From Pontibacter sp. G13 (GTDB lineage: Bacteria > Bacteroidota > Bacteroidia > J057): a stretch of 64,000 bases of DNA. A model generated the notes under the pieces. It searched no databases. It was not told the origin of the DNA and saw nothing but the letters and a program-made list of their open reading frames with translations. The DNA lies in the NCBI RefSeq assembly GCF_031851795.1, contig NZ_CP134696.1:7440001-7504000 (forward strand). Reading direction: 5' to 3'. Shown here piece after piece: positions 33,443 through 42,791 of this stretch (position 1 is the first letter of the stretch; each line of letters starts with the position of its first letter). The position numbers and the translations under genes were made by a program.

Positions 33443-36199
33443 ATGAAAAAATTATGGCTACTGTTACTGGGTTGTATGTGCCTACAACCGCTCTCAGCCC
33501 AAGTGGAGACCTACTCGTACCCCAACGCCATTGTCAATGGCAACGATTCCGAAGTCAAGAAATCTACGCTCTATGATGTCAAGGTGACGCAAGGTTCCAC
33601 CACCAAGACTTGCTACGTCATGTACGACAAGAACCAAGGGATCAATGTCAACAACAATCTCGCGCTGAACCCCGACAACCACTGGACCAATTTCTCCACG
33701 AATAGCGCGGTTACCATCGAGATCAGCCGCATTGACGGCGGGAATATCACTTCCGCGGACGTGTACCCTCTCAAGAAGGGCTATACGGCTTCTGTCAGCA
33801 ATGGCAAGGCGACCATCAATCTCCCGGCAGGTGCCAACAAACTCCAGCTTTGGGTCGATATCAACGGCACCAGCTTGGACATGGACCCACTTTTCATCTT
33901 TGTCGATCCTCTGGAGACAGGGGTTCCCAGCAAGACCGCCAGCAATGTGACTTTGATTGAAACCACCGACAACATTGCCACGGTCATTTCCAAGCTCAAC
34001 GACAACAAGGAATACGCCTATTTCGAAGAAGGCATCCACAAATGGGGCAACGTCACCGGAGAAAACTATGACGGTTACCAACTGCCCCTGAAATCCAACA
34101 AGAAAATTTACATTCCCGGCGGGGCTTTTGTCATCGGTTCCTTCCAGGCAAATACCAACGACGGCTGGACCGTATTTGGGCGAGGAGTGATCTCGGGCGC
34201 GGGCTTGGACATTCTGCCGACCGCTACCTACATCCCTTGGTCCGCGATTCACAACACGGGAGGAACAGGCATGAAGATCGAAGGGATTGTGACCAATTGC
34301 CCGCCACACTTCGCCTTGACTGTCCGGGGTACCGTGGATATCGACAATGTGAAAATGATGAGCTGGTGGCACTCCACCGATGGGACGATTACGGGGGACA
34401 ATTCCACCGTCAACAACTGCTTCTTCAAAGTCATGGACGATGCCATCAAAGCCTACGGTAACAATTGTACCCATCTCAACAACACAGTCTTCCATCAGGT
34501 GAATGGCGCGGTAGTCCAATTCGCTTGGTCAGGACAAAATGGCGATGACAATGTGTTCGAAGATATCTACGTCATCAATAGTATCTACAAAAGTTTGAAT
34601 GGTCCCAGCAATACAGCCGTCATCAACTTGGTGGATCACAAGAACGGCGAGATCATCGAAAACAACTCCTTCGACGGAATCTACATTGAAAATGGCTGTC
34701 ATCGGCTGTTGGGTTTGAATCCTTCTACAGGAACTCACCGCAATTTCACCATTGAAAATGTAGAGCTGAATTCCGGCAAAAACCCGACTCCTCAAAAAGC
34801 GGAGAGCTACCTGAGTGGTGGAGGCTCCTTCAGCAATTTCGATATCATCAACCTCAAGATTGACGGAAATCAAATTACTGGGCTGAGCACGTCTTCTGAT
34901 CAGCCTTCCAATGGATTGTGGTGGTTTACCGGCCAAAGTGCTGCCATTTCCATCAGTGGAGGCTCCGGCGGTGGGGGCGGAACTCCGTCCGATTTGACAG
35001 ATCTGAGCGCGACGGTCACCAATTGTTCGACAGTTTCCCTGACATGGACAGATACCGATGGCGAGACTGCATATCGCATTCGCAGAAAGCTCCCAAGTGC
35101 TTCTGCCTACACCAACTTGACCGATGTGGCGGCGGGTTCCACGTCCTACACGGACAATTCTGTTTCCGAAAACACGGATTATGTCTATATGGTTCGCCCC
35201 GTCGTGAATGGGACTGCAGTGGCAACTTCCAATACCCCGACTGCTTCTGTGGGCGCATGCTCGGGAGGCGGAGGCGGCTCTCCAGTGGATTTGACCGACG
35301 TTGCCCTGAGTGCGCCGACTTGCAACGCTGTCGTTGTGACTTGGACAGATGGCCCCGGTGAGACGGCTTATCGTATTCGTCGCAAAGTGACAGGAGGAGC
35401 GACCTTCACCACCTTGGGAGATGTTGCAGCGGACGCGGAGACCTACACGGACAATTCAGTAGTGGCTGGGACCAATTACACCTACCAAGTACGTCCAGTA
35501 GTCAGCGGAACGGCTGTAGCCAATTCCAACCAGCCCAGTATCGCGGTTCCAGCTTGTGGGACAGGAGCACCCATTCCGGGGCGCCTCGAAGCGGAAGATT
35601 ATGATAGCCAGAGCGGGATTCAGACCGAGAATACTACTGATACCGGAGGCGGACAAAATATAGGGTTCATTCAAAATGGCGATTATATCGAGTTTGATGT
35701 GTCGGTGGCATCCACGGGAAGCTACGACATCGATTTCCGCGTAGCGACCAATACCAGCGGCGGCACCATCCAGCTCAAGCAGGGATCTACCATCTTGGCC
35801 ACACGGACGGTTTCCAACACCGGAGGATGGCAATCGTGGTCTACGGTCAGCACCACTGCCAATCTCACGGCCGGAAATTACACCTTCCGCTTCGAGTTTG
35901 TGGGAGGTTCCGGTTTCTTGTTCAACCTCAATTGGATTGATTTTTCCACCAACAGCGGGAGTCGAAAAGCTCAGGCTCTGGATCAGCCTCAGTGGGTGTT
36001 GTTCCCGAATCCGGTGACTGATTTCCTCCAAATCGAAGGAATAGAGTTTGGCGATGACGTGCTGGTTCAGATCTATAATCTGTCAGGCCAAGTCGTCCTT
36101 TCTCTTCCAGCAGCACACAAGCTGGATGTGGACCAGCTCGAAGCAGGCGTTTACTTGCTTCGCGTGGAGGGCATGACGGCCAAATTCTTCAAGCAATAG
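33443..36199 (+). CDS. Secreted multidomain glycoside hydrolase (GH49/GH28-like, FN3x2, CBM6, T9SS type A)
   Basis: 918 residues. Domain order: signal peptide 1-20; N-terminal beta-sandwich and right-handed parallel beta-helix to about residue 505; two fibronectin III domains (about 514-605 and 615-705) separated by Gly-rich linkers; a CBM6 (about 711-838, 'RLEAEDYDSQSG' to 'NLNWIDFS'); and a type A T9SS sorting domain (about 845-918, 'VLFPNPVTDFLQI'). The helix carries Asp313 in 'STDG' and Asp332-Asp333 in 'MDDAIKAYG', the acid cluster of GH28/GH49 enzymes. The GHG of true polygalacturonases is missing, which favours a dextranase-like (GH49) activity. It is exported by T9SS and anchored or released outside. 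Confidence 0.83.
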   Translation: MKKLWLLLLGCMCLQPLSAQVETYSYPNAIVNGNDSEVKKSTLYDVKVTQGSTTKTCYVMYDKNQGINVNNNLALNPDNHWTNFSTNSAVTIEISRIDGGNITSADVYPLKKGYTASVSNGKATINLPAGANKLQLWVDINGTSLDMDPLFIFVDPLETGVPSKTASNVTLIETTDNIATVISKLNDNKEYAYFEEGIHKWGNVTGENYDGYQLPLKSNKKIYIPGGAFVIGSFQANTNDGWTVFGRGVISGAGLDILPTATYIPWSAIHNTGGTGMKIEGIVTNCPPHFALTVRGTVDIDNVKMMSWWHSTDGTITGDNSTVNNCFFKVMDDAIKAYGNNCTHLNNTVFHQVNGAVVQFAWSGQNGDDNVFEDIYVINSIYKSLNGPSNTAVINLVDHKNGEIIENNSFDGIYIENGCHRLLGLNPSTGTHRNFTIENVELNSGKNPTPQKAESYLSGGGSFSNFDIINLKIDGNQITGLSTSSDQPSNGLWWFTGQSAAISISGGSGGGGGTPSDLTDLSATVTNCSTVSLTWTDTDGETAYRIRRKLPSASAYTNLTDVAAGSTSYTDNSVSENTDYVYMVRPVVNGTAVATSNTPTASVGACSGGGGGSPVDLTDVALSAPTCNAVVVTWTDGPGETAYRIRRKVTGGATFTTLGDVAADAETYTDNSVVAGTNYTYQVRPVVSGTAVANSNQPSIAVPACGTGAPIPGRLEAEDYDSQSGIQTENTTDTGGGQNIGFIQNGDYIEFDVSVASTGSYDIDFRVATNTSGGTIQLKQGSTILATRTVSNTGGWQSWSTVSTTANLTAGNYTFRFEFVGGSGFLFNLNWIDFSTNSGSRKAQALDQPQWVLFPNPVTDFLQIEGIEFGDDVLVQIYNLSGQVVLSLPAAHKLDVDQLEAGVYLLRVEGMTAKFFKQ

Positions 36200-36235
36200 G
36201 CATAGCAAAAGAGTTCGAGATAATCTTTTCCCGGG

Positions 36236-36270
36236 TCCCGTCTTTGACAATCGTCGAAGGCGGGATTTTT
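36236..36270 (+). terminator. Terminator after the GH49-like gene
   Basis: TCCCGTCTTTGAC (36236-36248) and GTCGAAGGCGGGA (36253-36265) form a 13-pair stem with two non-Watson-Crick pairs and a 4-base loop, followed by TTTTT. Confidence 0.75.
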
Positions 36271-36363
36271 CATCATGCAGCAGAAAGTACTTCTCGGTGA
36301 AACCTGATACATCTAATTCCGAAAAACCTATCTTGTCCAGCCTAAATGAGATGAATTCCAATC

Positions 36364-36699
36364 ATGAAAAACTTATTTCTCGATGATATCCGCACGATCG
36401 AAATGGTCTATGGCAAGGGGAGGGAAGGAGATTTTGACATCGTGAGGTCCTATGAAGCGTTCGTGGCATACATCCAAGCGCACGGACTCCCAGACTTCAT
36501 CAGCTTTGACAATGACCTCGGACTGGATCCCAACGGCGAGGTCGCACAGGACGGGTACGCCGCCGCCAAATGGCTCGTGTATGAATCGGGCCTAGACCTG
36601 CGCAATCTCCAGTTTCACGTCCATTCTGCCAATCCCGTAGCCGCTGAACAAATTCGCGGGCTATTGGGAAACTATATCCAATTTTTGAAATCAGAATAG
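36364..36699 (+). CDS. Stand-alone receiver-like protein (cyclic-phosphate processing REC type)
   Basis: 111 residues. 'NLFLDDIR' (acidic pair), 'DFISFDNDLGLD' (phospho-acceptor-site-like strand with Asp) and 'LQFHVHSANP' are arranged like a CheY-type receiver domain and match the cREC type, which also has His residues ('HVHSANP') and is predicted to act on cyclic phosphates. No output domain and no kinase nearby. Its position among glycan-hydrolase genes gives no clear hint of its job. Confidence 0.7.
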   Translation: MKNLFLDDIRTIEMVYGKGREGDFDIVRSYEAFVAYIQAHGLPDFISFDNDLGLDPNGEVAQDGYAAAKWLVYESGLDLRNLQFHVHSANPVAAEQIRGLLGNYIQFLKSE

Positions 36700-36738
36700 A
36701 CGGAGGCGCTTGGCTATTGGGAGGCTCTGGGTATTTGT

Positions 36739-36900
36739 GGGCGTATCCCGGCGTGCTGGGCATTGAATTTCCTGCTGGACCACCTAGTCGCCGGGTCGGG
36801 TCCTTCCAGACTCGGCTGTCGCCTCGGTCCCATCGCGAGCTCCGGGACGCTCCCGATGGTCGCCCTTCCAGACCCCTTACGCCGCACACGTCAGCCGCAC
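36739..36900 (+). repeat. GC-rich dispersed repeat, copy 3
   Basis: It begins GGGCGTATCCCGGCGTGCTG, contains CGCCGGGTCGGGTCCTTCC and GCGAGCTCCGGGACGCTCCC, and ends CCCCTTACGCCGCAC...CAGCCGCAC. It is the best-preserved copy with copy 4 (39504). It fills most of the 400-base gap before the first GH16 gene. Confidence 0.8.
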
Positions 36901-37102
36901 AAGAGATCATTTCCCCTTCAAATCCTTCTCTTTGAAAAAATCGATGAGCAAGAAAAGTGTGCTGCAAGGAATACAAATGTTCATGACCTTGCCACAAATG
37001 GATTCGGTGGAGGTTCGTTCAGGAATTCCGGATGATTCATTCGAAGCAAAAAAATCCATTTCAAAATCTTGGGACTTTCTTGGACAAAATCCCAAAAAAT
37101 CC

Positions 37103-38008
37103 ATGCGTATTTCTCTGCTTTTGTTGGCGGCATTGATTGCCGATGTTTCGTGGTCGCAAGCTCAGGATTGGGCCGATATTCCGGTTCCTGTGGAGGCCGG
37201 ATCAGGCTTGCGATGGGAGCTCTTGGAAGATTTCTCCGACGACTTCAATTACGATTCGAAGACCGATTCCGCATTCGTCAGCAAGTGGAATGATCATTAC
37301 CACAATCCCTGGAAAGGTCCCGGTTTGACGCATTTCGTTTCCGACCAATCAGAGATCCGTGGAGGCCATCTGGTCATCAAGGCTGCGCGTCGTGAAGGGA
37401 CCGAACTGGTCAATTGTGGCGTAGTTACCTCCAAAAAGCAGATCCTCTATCCCATGTACACAGAGGCCCGAATCAAGGCCAGTAGCCTTGTGCTCTCCTC
37501 CAATTTCTGGATGTTGAGCGAGGATGCCACGCGAGAGTTGGACATGGTGGAAGTGTACGGTACGGACCGCCCAGACCAGATTTGGCAGGCTTCCCACATG
37601 TCGACCAACTACCATATCTTCGAACGGACCCCCCGCCAAATCATTCACAACTACAGCAATAGCGCTCACCACGCGCTTACCGGAAATGAGCCTTGGCGCG
37701 AGGAATTTCACACGTTTGGCGTATACTGGAAAAGCCCGACCGAGATCACGTTCTACATCGACGGCGAACCCAAAAACTCCTTCTCCACAGAAAATATGGA
37801 GTCGTATGATGAAAACTTCATCGACCGTCCGATGTACTTGATTATTGATACCGAAGATCATGACTGGCGCTCTTCACCCAAAAATGGGCAAGATCCTGTG
37901 ATCGCCACGGATGAAGAACTGAAGGATTCTTCCCGCAACAAAATGCGCGTGGATTGGGTGCGTACCTATCGGCCGGTACCCATCGGAAATGACGAAGTTT
38001 CCAACTAG
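37103..38008 (+). CDS. Secreted GH16 glycoside hydrolase (beta-agarase-like), no sorting domain
   Basis: 301 residues from ATG 37103, the start of the signal peptide ('ISLLLLAALIADVSWSQAQ'); the open frame to 36932 adds 57 residues with no signal properties. The GH16 catalytic motif E-x-D-x-x-E is 'ELDMVE' (nucleophile Glu145, Asp147, acid/base Glu150). The surrounding 'VYGTDRPDQIW' and 'MSTNYHIFER' are typical of agarase or porphyranase-like GH16 enzymes. It ends directly after the catalytic domain, unlike its paralog at 38267, so it is periplasmic or carried by another route. Confidence 0.87.
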   Translation: MRISLLLLAALIADVSWSQAQDWADIPVPVEAGSGLRWELLEDFSDDFNYDSKTDSAFVSKWNDHYHNPWKGPGLTHFVSDQSEIRGGHLVIKAARREGTELVNCGVVTSKKQILYPMYTEARIKASSLVLSSNFWMLSEDATRELDMVEVYGTDRPDQIWQASHMSTNYHIFERTPRQIIHNYSNSAHHALTGNEPWREEFHTFGVYWKSPTEITFYIDGEPKNSFSTENMESYDENFIDRPMYLIIDTEDHDWRSSPKNGQDPVIATDEELKDSSRNKMRVDWVRTYRPVPIGNDEVSN

Positions 38009-38043
38009 TTTTTTGCTCCCAAAATAGCGGCAGCACATAGGAA

Positions 38044-38080
38044 GGGGAGCGGTGTAACATATCACCGTTCCCCAAATTTT
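38044..38080 (+). terminator. Terminator after the first GH16 gene
   Basis: GGGGAGCGGTG (38044-38054) and CACCGTTCCCC (38063-38073), with one wobble pair, followed by AAATTTTAT. Confidence 0.7.
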
Positions 38081-38266
38081 ATGTGTCCAAAGTTCTATCA
38101 CAAACGAGATCGTCTAGATCTGGTCTAGTTTCGGCGACGGGTAATTTTTGGGTGAATGAAGGCTTTTGAGAAAATTAAATGGCGGTTGAAGCAGAAAGAC
38201 GGCAAATAGTGCCATCGCTGACGCCCGTTTTCATGGCTTGAATCTTTATCGAAAACCTCATTTACC

Positions 38267-39421
38267 ATGCAATTCAAAACACTTCTACTCCTTGGCGCAG
38301 TCATCTGCGCTCAGCAGGTATTCGCTCAGGATTGGTCCGGACTTCCCGTGCCTCCCGATGCTGGAGCTGGAAACACTTGGGAGTTGTTGGAGGAGTTTTC
38401 AGACGACTTCAACTATTCCTCCAAGACCGATAGCATCTTCACCAGCAAATGGAATGATGACTATCACAACGGCTGGAATGGTCCCGGCTTGACGCATTTT
38501 GATCCCAATCAGTCCGAAATCACAGGCGGCAACTTGGTCATCATGGCAGCCAGACGCCCGAATACAAACAAAGTCAACTGTGGGGTGATCACCTCCAAGA
38601 CGCAGGTGCAATATCCTGTTTACACGGAAGCCCGCATCAAAGTCAGTAGCTTGGTGCTCTCTTCCAACTTCTGGATGCTCAGTCAAGACGACACGCGTGA
38701 GATTGATGTGATCGAGGTATACGGCAGCGACCGTCCTGACCAGAGTTGGTTTGCCTCGCACATGTCCACCAATTATCACATATTCGAGCGGACCTCTACC
38801 CAGATTCTCAACGATTTCAGCAATCAGCAGCACCATGCATTGCCCGGCAACGAGCCTTGGAGAAATGATTTCCACACCTTCGGCGTGTATTGGAAGAGCC
38901 CCACGGAGATCACCTTCTATATCGACGGACAGGAGAAAAACACCTTCACGGAACAGAACATGGAAACCTATGACGGCAATTACATCGACCGTCCCATGTT
39001 CATGATCATCGACACCGAAGATCACGATTGGCGATCCAATCCCTCAAATGGTAACCCCCTTGTAGTGGCCACTGACGCAGAATTGGCAGATACCACCAAA
39101 AACAAGATGTTGGTGGACTGGGTACGCACCTATCGTCCCGTATCCGCTACAGGACTAGAAGATCATTTGCTTCCGGAGATTCAGCATATTGTCCTCTATC
39201 CAAATCCTGCGGGGAATATGCTGGCGATCTCAGGACTTGAGAATCAGCCCTATGAATTGATCGTTCAAGGTATTCATGGGCAGGAGTTTCTTCAATCTAA
39301 ATGGCTGCCAAATGATCCCAGACAGCTTGATATCAGTAGTTTGCCATCAGGTCTTTACTTGCTCACCTTGAAAAGAGATGGTCTTCAGGCTACACTGAGG
39401 TTTTCCAAAATGGGAGCTTGA
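38267..39421 (+). CDS. Secreted GH16 glycoside hydrolase (beta-agarase-like) with T9SS type A domain
   Basis: 384 residues. Signal peptide 1-19 (ending 'VFAQ'), GH16 domain with 'EIDVIE' (Glu145, Asp147, Glu150, the same positions as in the upstream paralog) and 'VYGSDRPDQSW', 'MSTNYHIFER'. The C-terminal about 75 residues ('IVLYPNPAGNMLAI' to 'GLYLLTLKRDG') are a type A T9SS sorting domain. The catalytic domain is highly similar to that of the gene at 37103, showing a tandem duplication with gain or loss of the sorting tail. It likely cleaves agar or a related red-algal galactan outside the cell. Confidence 0.9.
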   Translation: MQFKTLLLLGAVICAQQVFAQDWSGLPVPPDAGAGNTWELLEEFSDDFNYSSKTDSIFTSKWNDDYHNGWNGPGLTHFDPNQSEITGGNLVIMAARRPNTNKVNCGVITSKTQVQYPVYTEARIKVSSLVLSSNFWMLSQDDTREIDVIEVYGSDRPDQSWFASHMSTNYHIFERTSTQILNDFSNQQHHALPGNEPWRNDFHTFGVYWKSPTEITFYIDGQEKNTFTEQNMETYDGNYIDRPMFMIIDTEDHDWRSNPSNGNPLVVATDAELADTTKNKMLVDWVRTYRPVSATGLEDHLLPEIQHIVLYPNPAGNMLAISGLENQPYELIVQGIHGQEFLQSKWLPNDPRQLDISSLPSGLYLLTLKRDGLQATLRFSKMGA

Positions 39422-39503
39422 TCTTTGGAGGAAAGAGATTTCATCTGGATTCCAGAATTTATTTTAGGCAAAATTTGGTGGATCATGAGAACTAGATAAT
39501 GGT

Positions 39504-39666
39504 GGGCGTATCCCGCCGTGTAGGGCGTGTTGGGCTCTTCCAAGCAGGGAGAGCCGGCGGGTCGGGCCCTTCCAGACTCGGCTAGCGCCTCGGTCCCTCC
39601 GCGAGCTTCGGGACGCTCCTGATAGTCGCCCTTTCAGGCCCCTTACGCCGCGCAAGCCATCCGCAC
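39504..39666 (+). repeat. GC-rich dispersed repeat, copy 4
   Basis: It begins GGGCGTATCCCGCCGTGTAG, contains GGCGGGTCGGGCCCTTCC and CGCGAGCTTCGGGACGCTCC, and ends CCCCTTACGCCGCG...CCGCAC. Same orientation as copy 3; together they bracket the two GH16 genes. Confidence 0.8.
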
Positions 39667-39736
39667 CTGGGTGAATGATGACCCGCTACAATAGGTAGCC
39701 TTCATGGCTGTGAGTCCAGACCGATCCATAGAAAAA

Positions 39737-39773
39737 TCAGACGGGTCGCCATCTTTTTTGGCGACCCGTCTGA
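39737..39773 (-). terminator. Terminator after the acyltransferase gene
   Basis: A perfect 15-base-pair stem (TCAGACGGGTCGCCA and its complement) with a 7-base loop; on the minus strand it is followed by TTTTTC, 30 bases past the acyltransferase stop. Confidence 0.8.
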
Positions 39774-39802
39774 ATGAATGATCATAGAAGAAGGGACATT
39801 GT

Positions 39803-40801
39803 CTAGACCTTCTTGGACAATAACTGGCTCGGACGTTCCACCAACTTCCAAACGATGTAGGCTGTAATGGTGGCAAGGATCACTCCCACAGTTATGACCA
39901 GAAATTTCTCCCAAGCTTCTGTAGTTCTATGAGACATGAAATTTATGAATCGAGCGCCTATCAGTGAGTGAAATAGATACAGTGAATAGGAAATCTTTCC
40001 GAAGAACCTACCTCCCTTGGTGGTGAGGTAAGGGAAGAAATGAATGACGGCTATTGCAACCGTAGCCAAACCTATATCTACCCATTCAATTTTGGAAACA
40101 GTCAAGCACATGACTATACTGAGGATACCCGCTGCCAGAAATTCCCGCAAAGAAAAATGCTTGGTAAGGAACATGGCATAAAAAATCCCCAATCCGAAGT
40201 AGGGAGCCCATCGTGGAAAAAAGGAAACCTTTACTGGGAATATCAGCGGGATCCCAATGACGATGAGGGCAAATAGCCACTTGAGGACAGGTTTCTTGCT
40301 CATCACCAAAGGAAATAAGATGGCAAGAAATAGATAGTATTGGAATTCGATAGAGAGGGTCCAATATACCGGTAATACCCATTTTGCATCTGAAACGAAG
40401 GGTACTAAATATCCAAAGTGGAGAAATATATCGCGAAGGGAAGGGGAGAGGTCGACCTGAACGGCAGATGGGAAATAATTCCGGGCAAAAAGGAACAAGA
40501 TTCCAAGTGCCAATGAGACCAAAAATGGGGGCTCAATCCGAGCAAATCGCCTTAAAAGGAACTTCCCGATCTTGGGTAGCTGATAGGAAGCTTTGATCAT
40601 CGATAGCGGAATGACAATCCCTGATATGATAAAGAATAGCTGAACTCCCTTTCTCCCAAAATGGAAAATGTCTAGCACCCACTCAGTTTGGATGTAGTCA
40701 GTGGTGGTATACACAAAGTGATAAAGTACTACAGAAAGAGCGGCAATACCCCGAAAGTCGTGAATGACGGGGATTTCAAAGGATTTTTTTTCCAGAGACA
40801 T
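39803..40801 (-). CDS. Acyltransferase family 3 (OafA/YrhL-like) membrane protein
   Basis: 332 residues with about ten membrane helices. The signature 'IHDFRGIAALSVVLYHFVY' at residues 13-31 contains the conserved R-x10-H of the acyltransferase-3 fold; 'LLRRFARIEPPFLVS' follows in the expected place. These enzymes transfer acetyl or other acyl groups to sugars of O-antigen, capsule or glycolipids at the inner membrane. Acceptor unknown; no polysaccharide cluster is next to it. Confidence 0.88.
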   Translation of the reverse strand: MSLEKKSFEIPVIHDFRGIAALSVVLYHFVYTTTDYIQTEWVLDIFHFGRKGVQLFFIISGIVIPLSMIKASYQLPKIGKFLLRRFARIEPPFLVSLALGILFLFARNYFPSAVQVDLSPSLRDIFLHFGYLVPFVSDAKWVLPVYWTLSIEFQYYLFLAILFPLVMSKKPVLKWLFALIVIGIPLIFPVKVSFFPRWAPYFGLGIFYAMFLTKHFSLREFLAAGILSIVMCLTVSKIEWVDIGLATVAIAVIHFFPYLTTKGGRFFGKISYSLYLFHSLIGARFINFMSHRTTEAWEKFLVITVGVILATITAYIVWKLVERPSQLLSKKV

Positions 40802-41061
40802 AAGGGCCGAGATAGTTAGCGGGTGGTGATGACGCGATTTTTCGAATCAGGCGATCTGAATAAATTAAGCACCGCGATGTAGATTTTAATTATGGGGCAA
40901 TATATAAAATCCTTGAATACATTAAGGATCCGAAAAGTATAAAATCCAAGAAGGGAGACCTTCACTAATCGGTTGGAAAGAAGGATGCCTTATTGGGTTT
41001 TAGGAGTTTTTTGGCTTGAGTACCAAGTGTGTGATTGGTTACTTCCCCAAAAGGGAAGCTC

Positions 41062-41943
41062 ATGAAGGAAAAATCCGCTTTGTATGTATCGGTCATGTTC
41101 GCCTCGCTGTTTGCTGTGATGGGAGTTGTATTCGGCATTGCCATCCAATCCAGCATGGTGATGTTCGATGGCATTTACTCTTCCATCAGCGTCGTGCTGT
41201 CGATCCTATCGGTGGTGGTATTGGGGATTGTGGTCTCAAGCGAAGAAGATGAAGCCTTTCCATTCGGCAAGTGGCATTTCGAGCCTGCGCTCGTGGTGTT
41301 CAAGTCGCTGGTGATTGTAGGGTTGTGCCTCTATTCGATGTCCCAAGCGATTTCCGATCTGCTCAGCGGAGGAAACGAAGTCGATGCCGGATGGGCGATG
41401 CTCTATGCAGGAGTTTCGACAGCCCTTTGTCTAGCGGTATTTCTTTATCTCAAGTTCCAAAACCGGAAGCTCAATTCCAGTTTACTCAAAGCCGAGACTG
41501 ATCAATGGCTAGGGGACACCCTCCTGAGTTTGGGGGTAATGATCGGATTTGGCGTTTCCCTCGCAATGCGTGGGACTCCTTGGGAGGGGCTGATCCCCTA
41601 TACAGATCCCTTCATGGTCATAGTGGCTTCCCTACTTTTTATTTCCTTTCCGATGGGTTCTCTGCTGCAGGGATTCCGTCAATTGCTTTTTTTCCGAACG
41701 GATCGTCAATTGTCCGGCAAGGTCAAAGACCAAATCGCTCAGATTGCAGAAGAAATGAAAGCCTCCTACAAAATTCACCTCGTCAAGATCGGTCGCGAAA
41801 CTTTTCTAGAGGTGAATTTCAAGGTTGCCGATCGCTCCTTTTCTGTGAGGGAAATGGATCAGCTCCGGTCACAAATTGCAGCGGGAATAGAAGGGGATCT
41901 ATGGTTGAATATGAGCATCACATCCGAGCAAAAGTGGATGTGA
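41062..41943 (+). CDS. Cation diffusion facilitator-like transporter
   Basis: 293 residues from ATG 41062, preceded by AAGGGAAG; a TTG at 41035 would add nine residues. Six hydrophobic helices and a C-terminal cytoplasmic domain of about 80 residues fit the CDF family. The metal site is unusual: helix 2 has 'FDGIYSSIS' rather than HSxxD-type sequence, and helix 5 reads 'TDQWLGDTLLS', where the His of the usual HxxxD is Gln. Either the metal preference differs or this is a divergent subfamily. Confidence 0.8.
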   Translation: MKEKSALYVSVMFASLFAVMGVVFGIAIQSSMVMFDGIYSSISVVLSILSVVVLGIVVSSEEDEAFPFGKWHFEPALVVFKSLVIVGLCLYSMSQAISDLLSGGNEVDAGWAMLYAGVSTALCLAVFLYLKFQNRKLNSSLLKAETDQWLGDTLLSLGVMIGFGVSLAMRGTPWEGLIPYTDPFMVIVASLLFISFPMGSLLQGFRQLLFFRTDRQLSGKVKDQIAQIAEEMKASYKIHLVKIGRETFLEVNFKVADRSFSVREMDQLRSQIAAGIEGDLWLNMSITSEQKWM

Positions 41944-42077
41944 GAAGGCGATTTGTCGGGATAGTTCCTCCCGAGGGATAATAAAATGATAATTTCAGGG
42001 TGTCAAACTTCAAACTTTTCGAATGAGGGATTATCCATTTTTCCAAGTCTTCGGCATCATTCAATCATCGAAATTTC

Positions 42078-42722
42078 ATGACCTTTACCCGTAAAAATCG
42101 ACAGTCTTGGTTCTTCCTTTTTCTCCCTGTTTTGGCAGGAGCAATCGGGTTGGCCTATGTGAGCTATCTTTCCCCTTCACGGTCTTATCAATTTTTCGGA
42201 ATCGGATTTGGGGGTTGGTTGGCTTGGTCCAGTATCCAGACGATGTGGTTCACCCGCAAGCAGATTTACCAAATTGAATTTTTGCCGGAGGAAGTGAAAA
42301 TCGAATTGCTCACTGGGAAGCGACTCTCGATTCCCAATGAGGAGTTCCGCTATGGACTGGAGTTCAAGAAGCGATTTCAGCCCGTTCGCCGCATCCAGAT
42401 CCTCCAAAAAAAGCACAAGAGGTTGGCATCTGCCAAGACGATTGGTACGCTGAGGGTCCGAGACTGGGACGGACAAATGCTCGACATGGCCAGATACCTC
42501 GTAAATAGCTCCTTCAATCGAAAGAACTTCAATCCTCCATCACGAGGGTTGGGGAATGTTTTTGGGCTATTCCAAATGCTGCTCAGACTGGTGGGGTTGA
42601 TCCTAGATTTCACCCACGATGGGGTGATCACCACCGCTGCAGAATTGATGTTGCTCGATGAGGATCAGCAAAAAAAGGACAAAGCCAACGCCGAGGAGCG
42701 ATTTCATAAAAAGCTTCTCTGA
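42078..42722 (+). CDS. Hypothetical protein with two N-terminal membrane helices
   Basis: 214 residues. Hydrophobic helices lie at about 12-32 and 38-56, then a soluble domain of alternating strands ('IYQIEFLPEEVKIELL', 'GTLRVRDWDGQML') that recalls bacterial PH-like domains, then a hydrophobic helix and a Lys/Glu-rich tail. No family recognised with confidence. Same direction as the next gene, 69 bases away, so the two may work together. Confidence 0.6.
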   Translation: MTFTRKNRQSWFFLFLPVLAGAIGLAYVSYLSPSRSYQFFGIGFGGWLAWSSIQTMWFTRKQIYQIEFLPEEVKIELLTGKRLSIPNEEFRYGLEFKKRFQPVRRIQILQKKHKRLASAKTIGTLRVRDWDGQMLDMARYLVNSSFNRKNFNPPSRGLGNVFGLFQMLLRLVGLILDFTHDGVITTAAELMLLDEDQQKKDKANAEERFHKKLL

Positions 42723-42791
42723 ACATCCCATTTTCCCTAATTTTGAATTTTTTGCCCTTCCATCCAATCTTGAATCTACCTACTGCACCCC

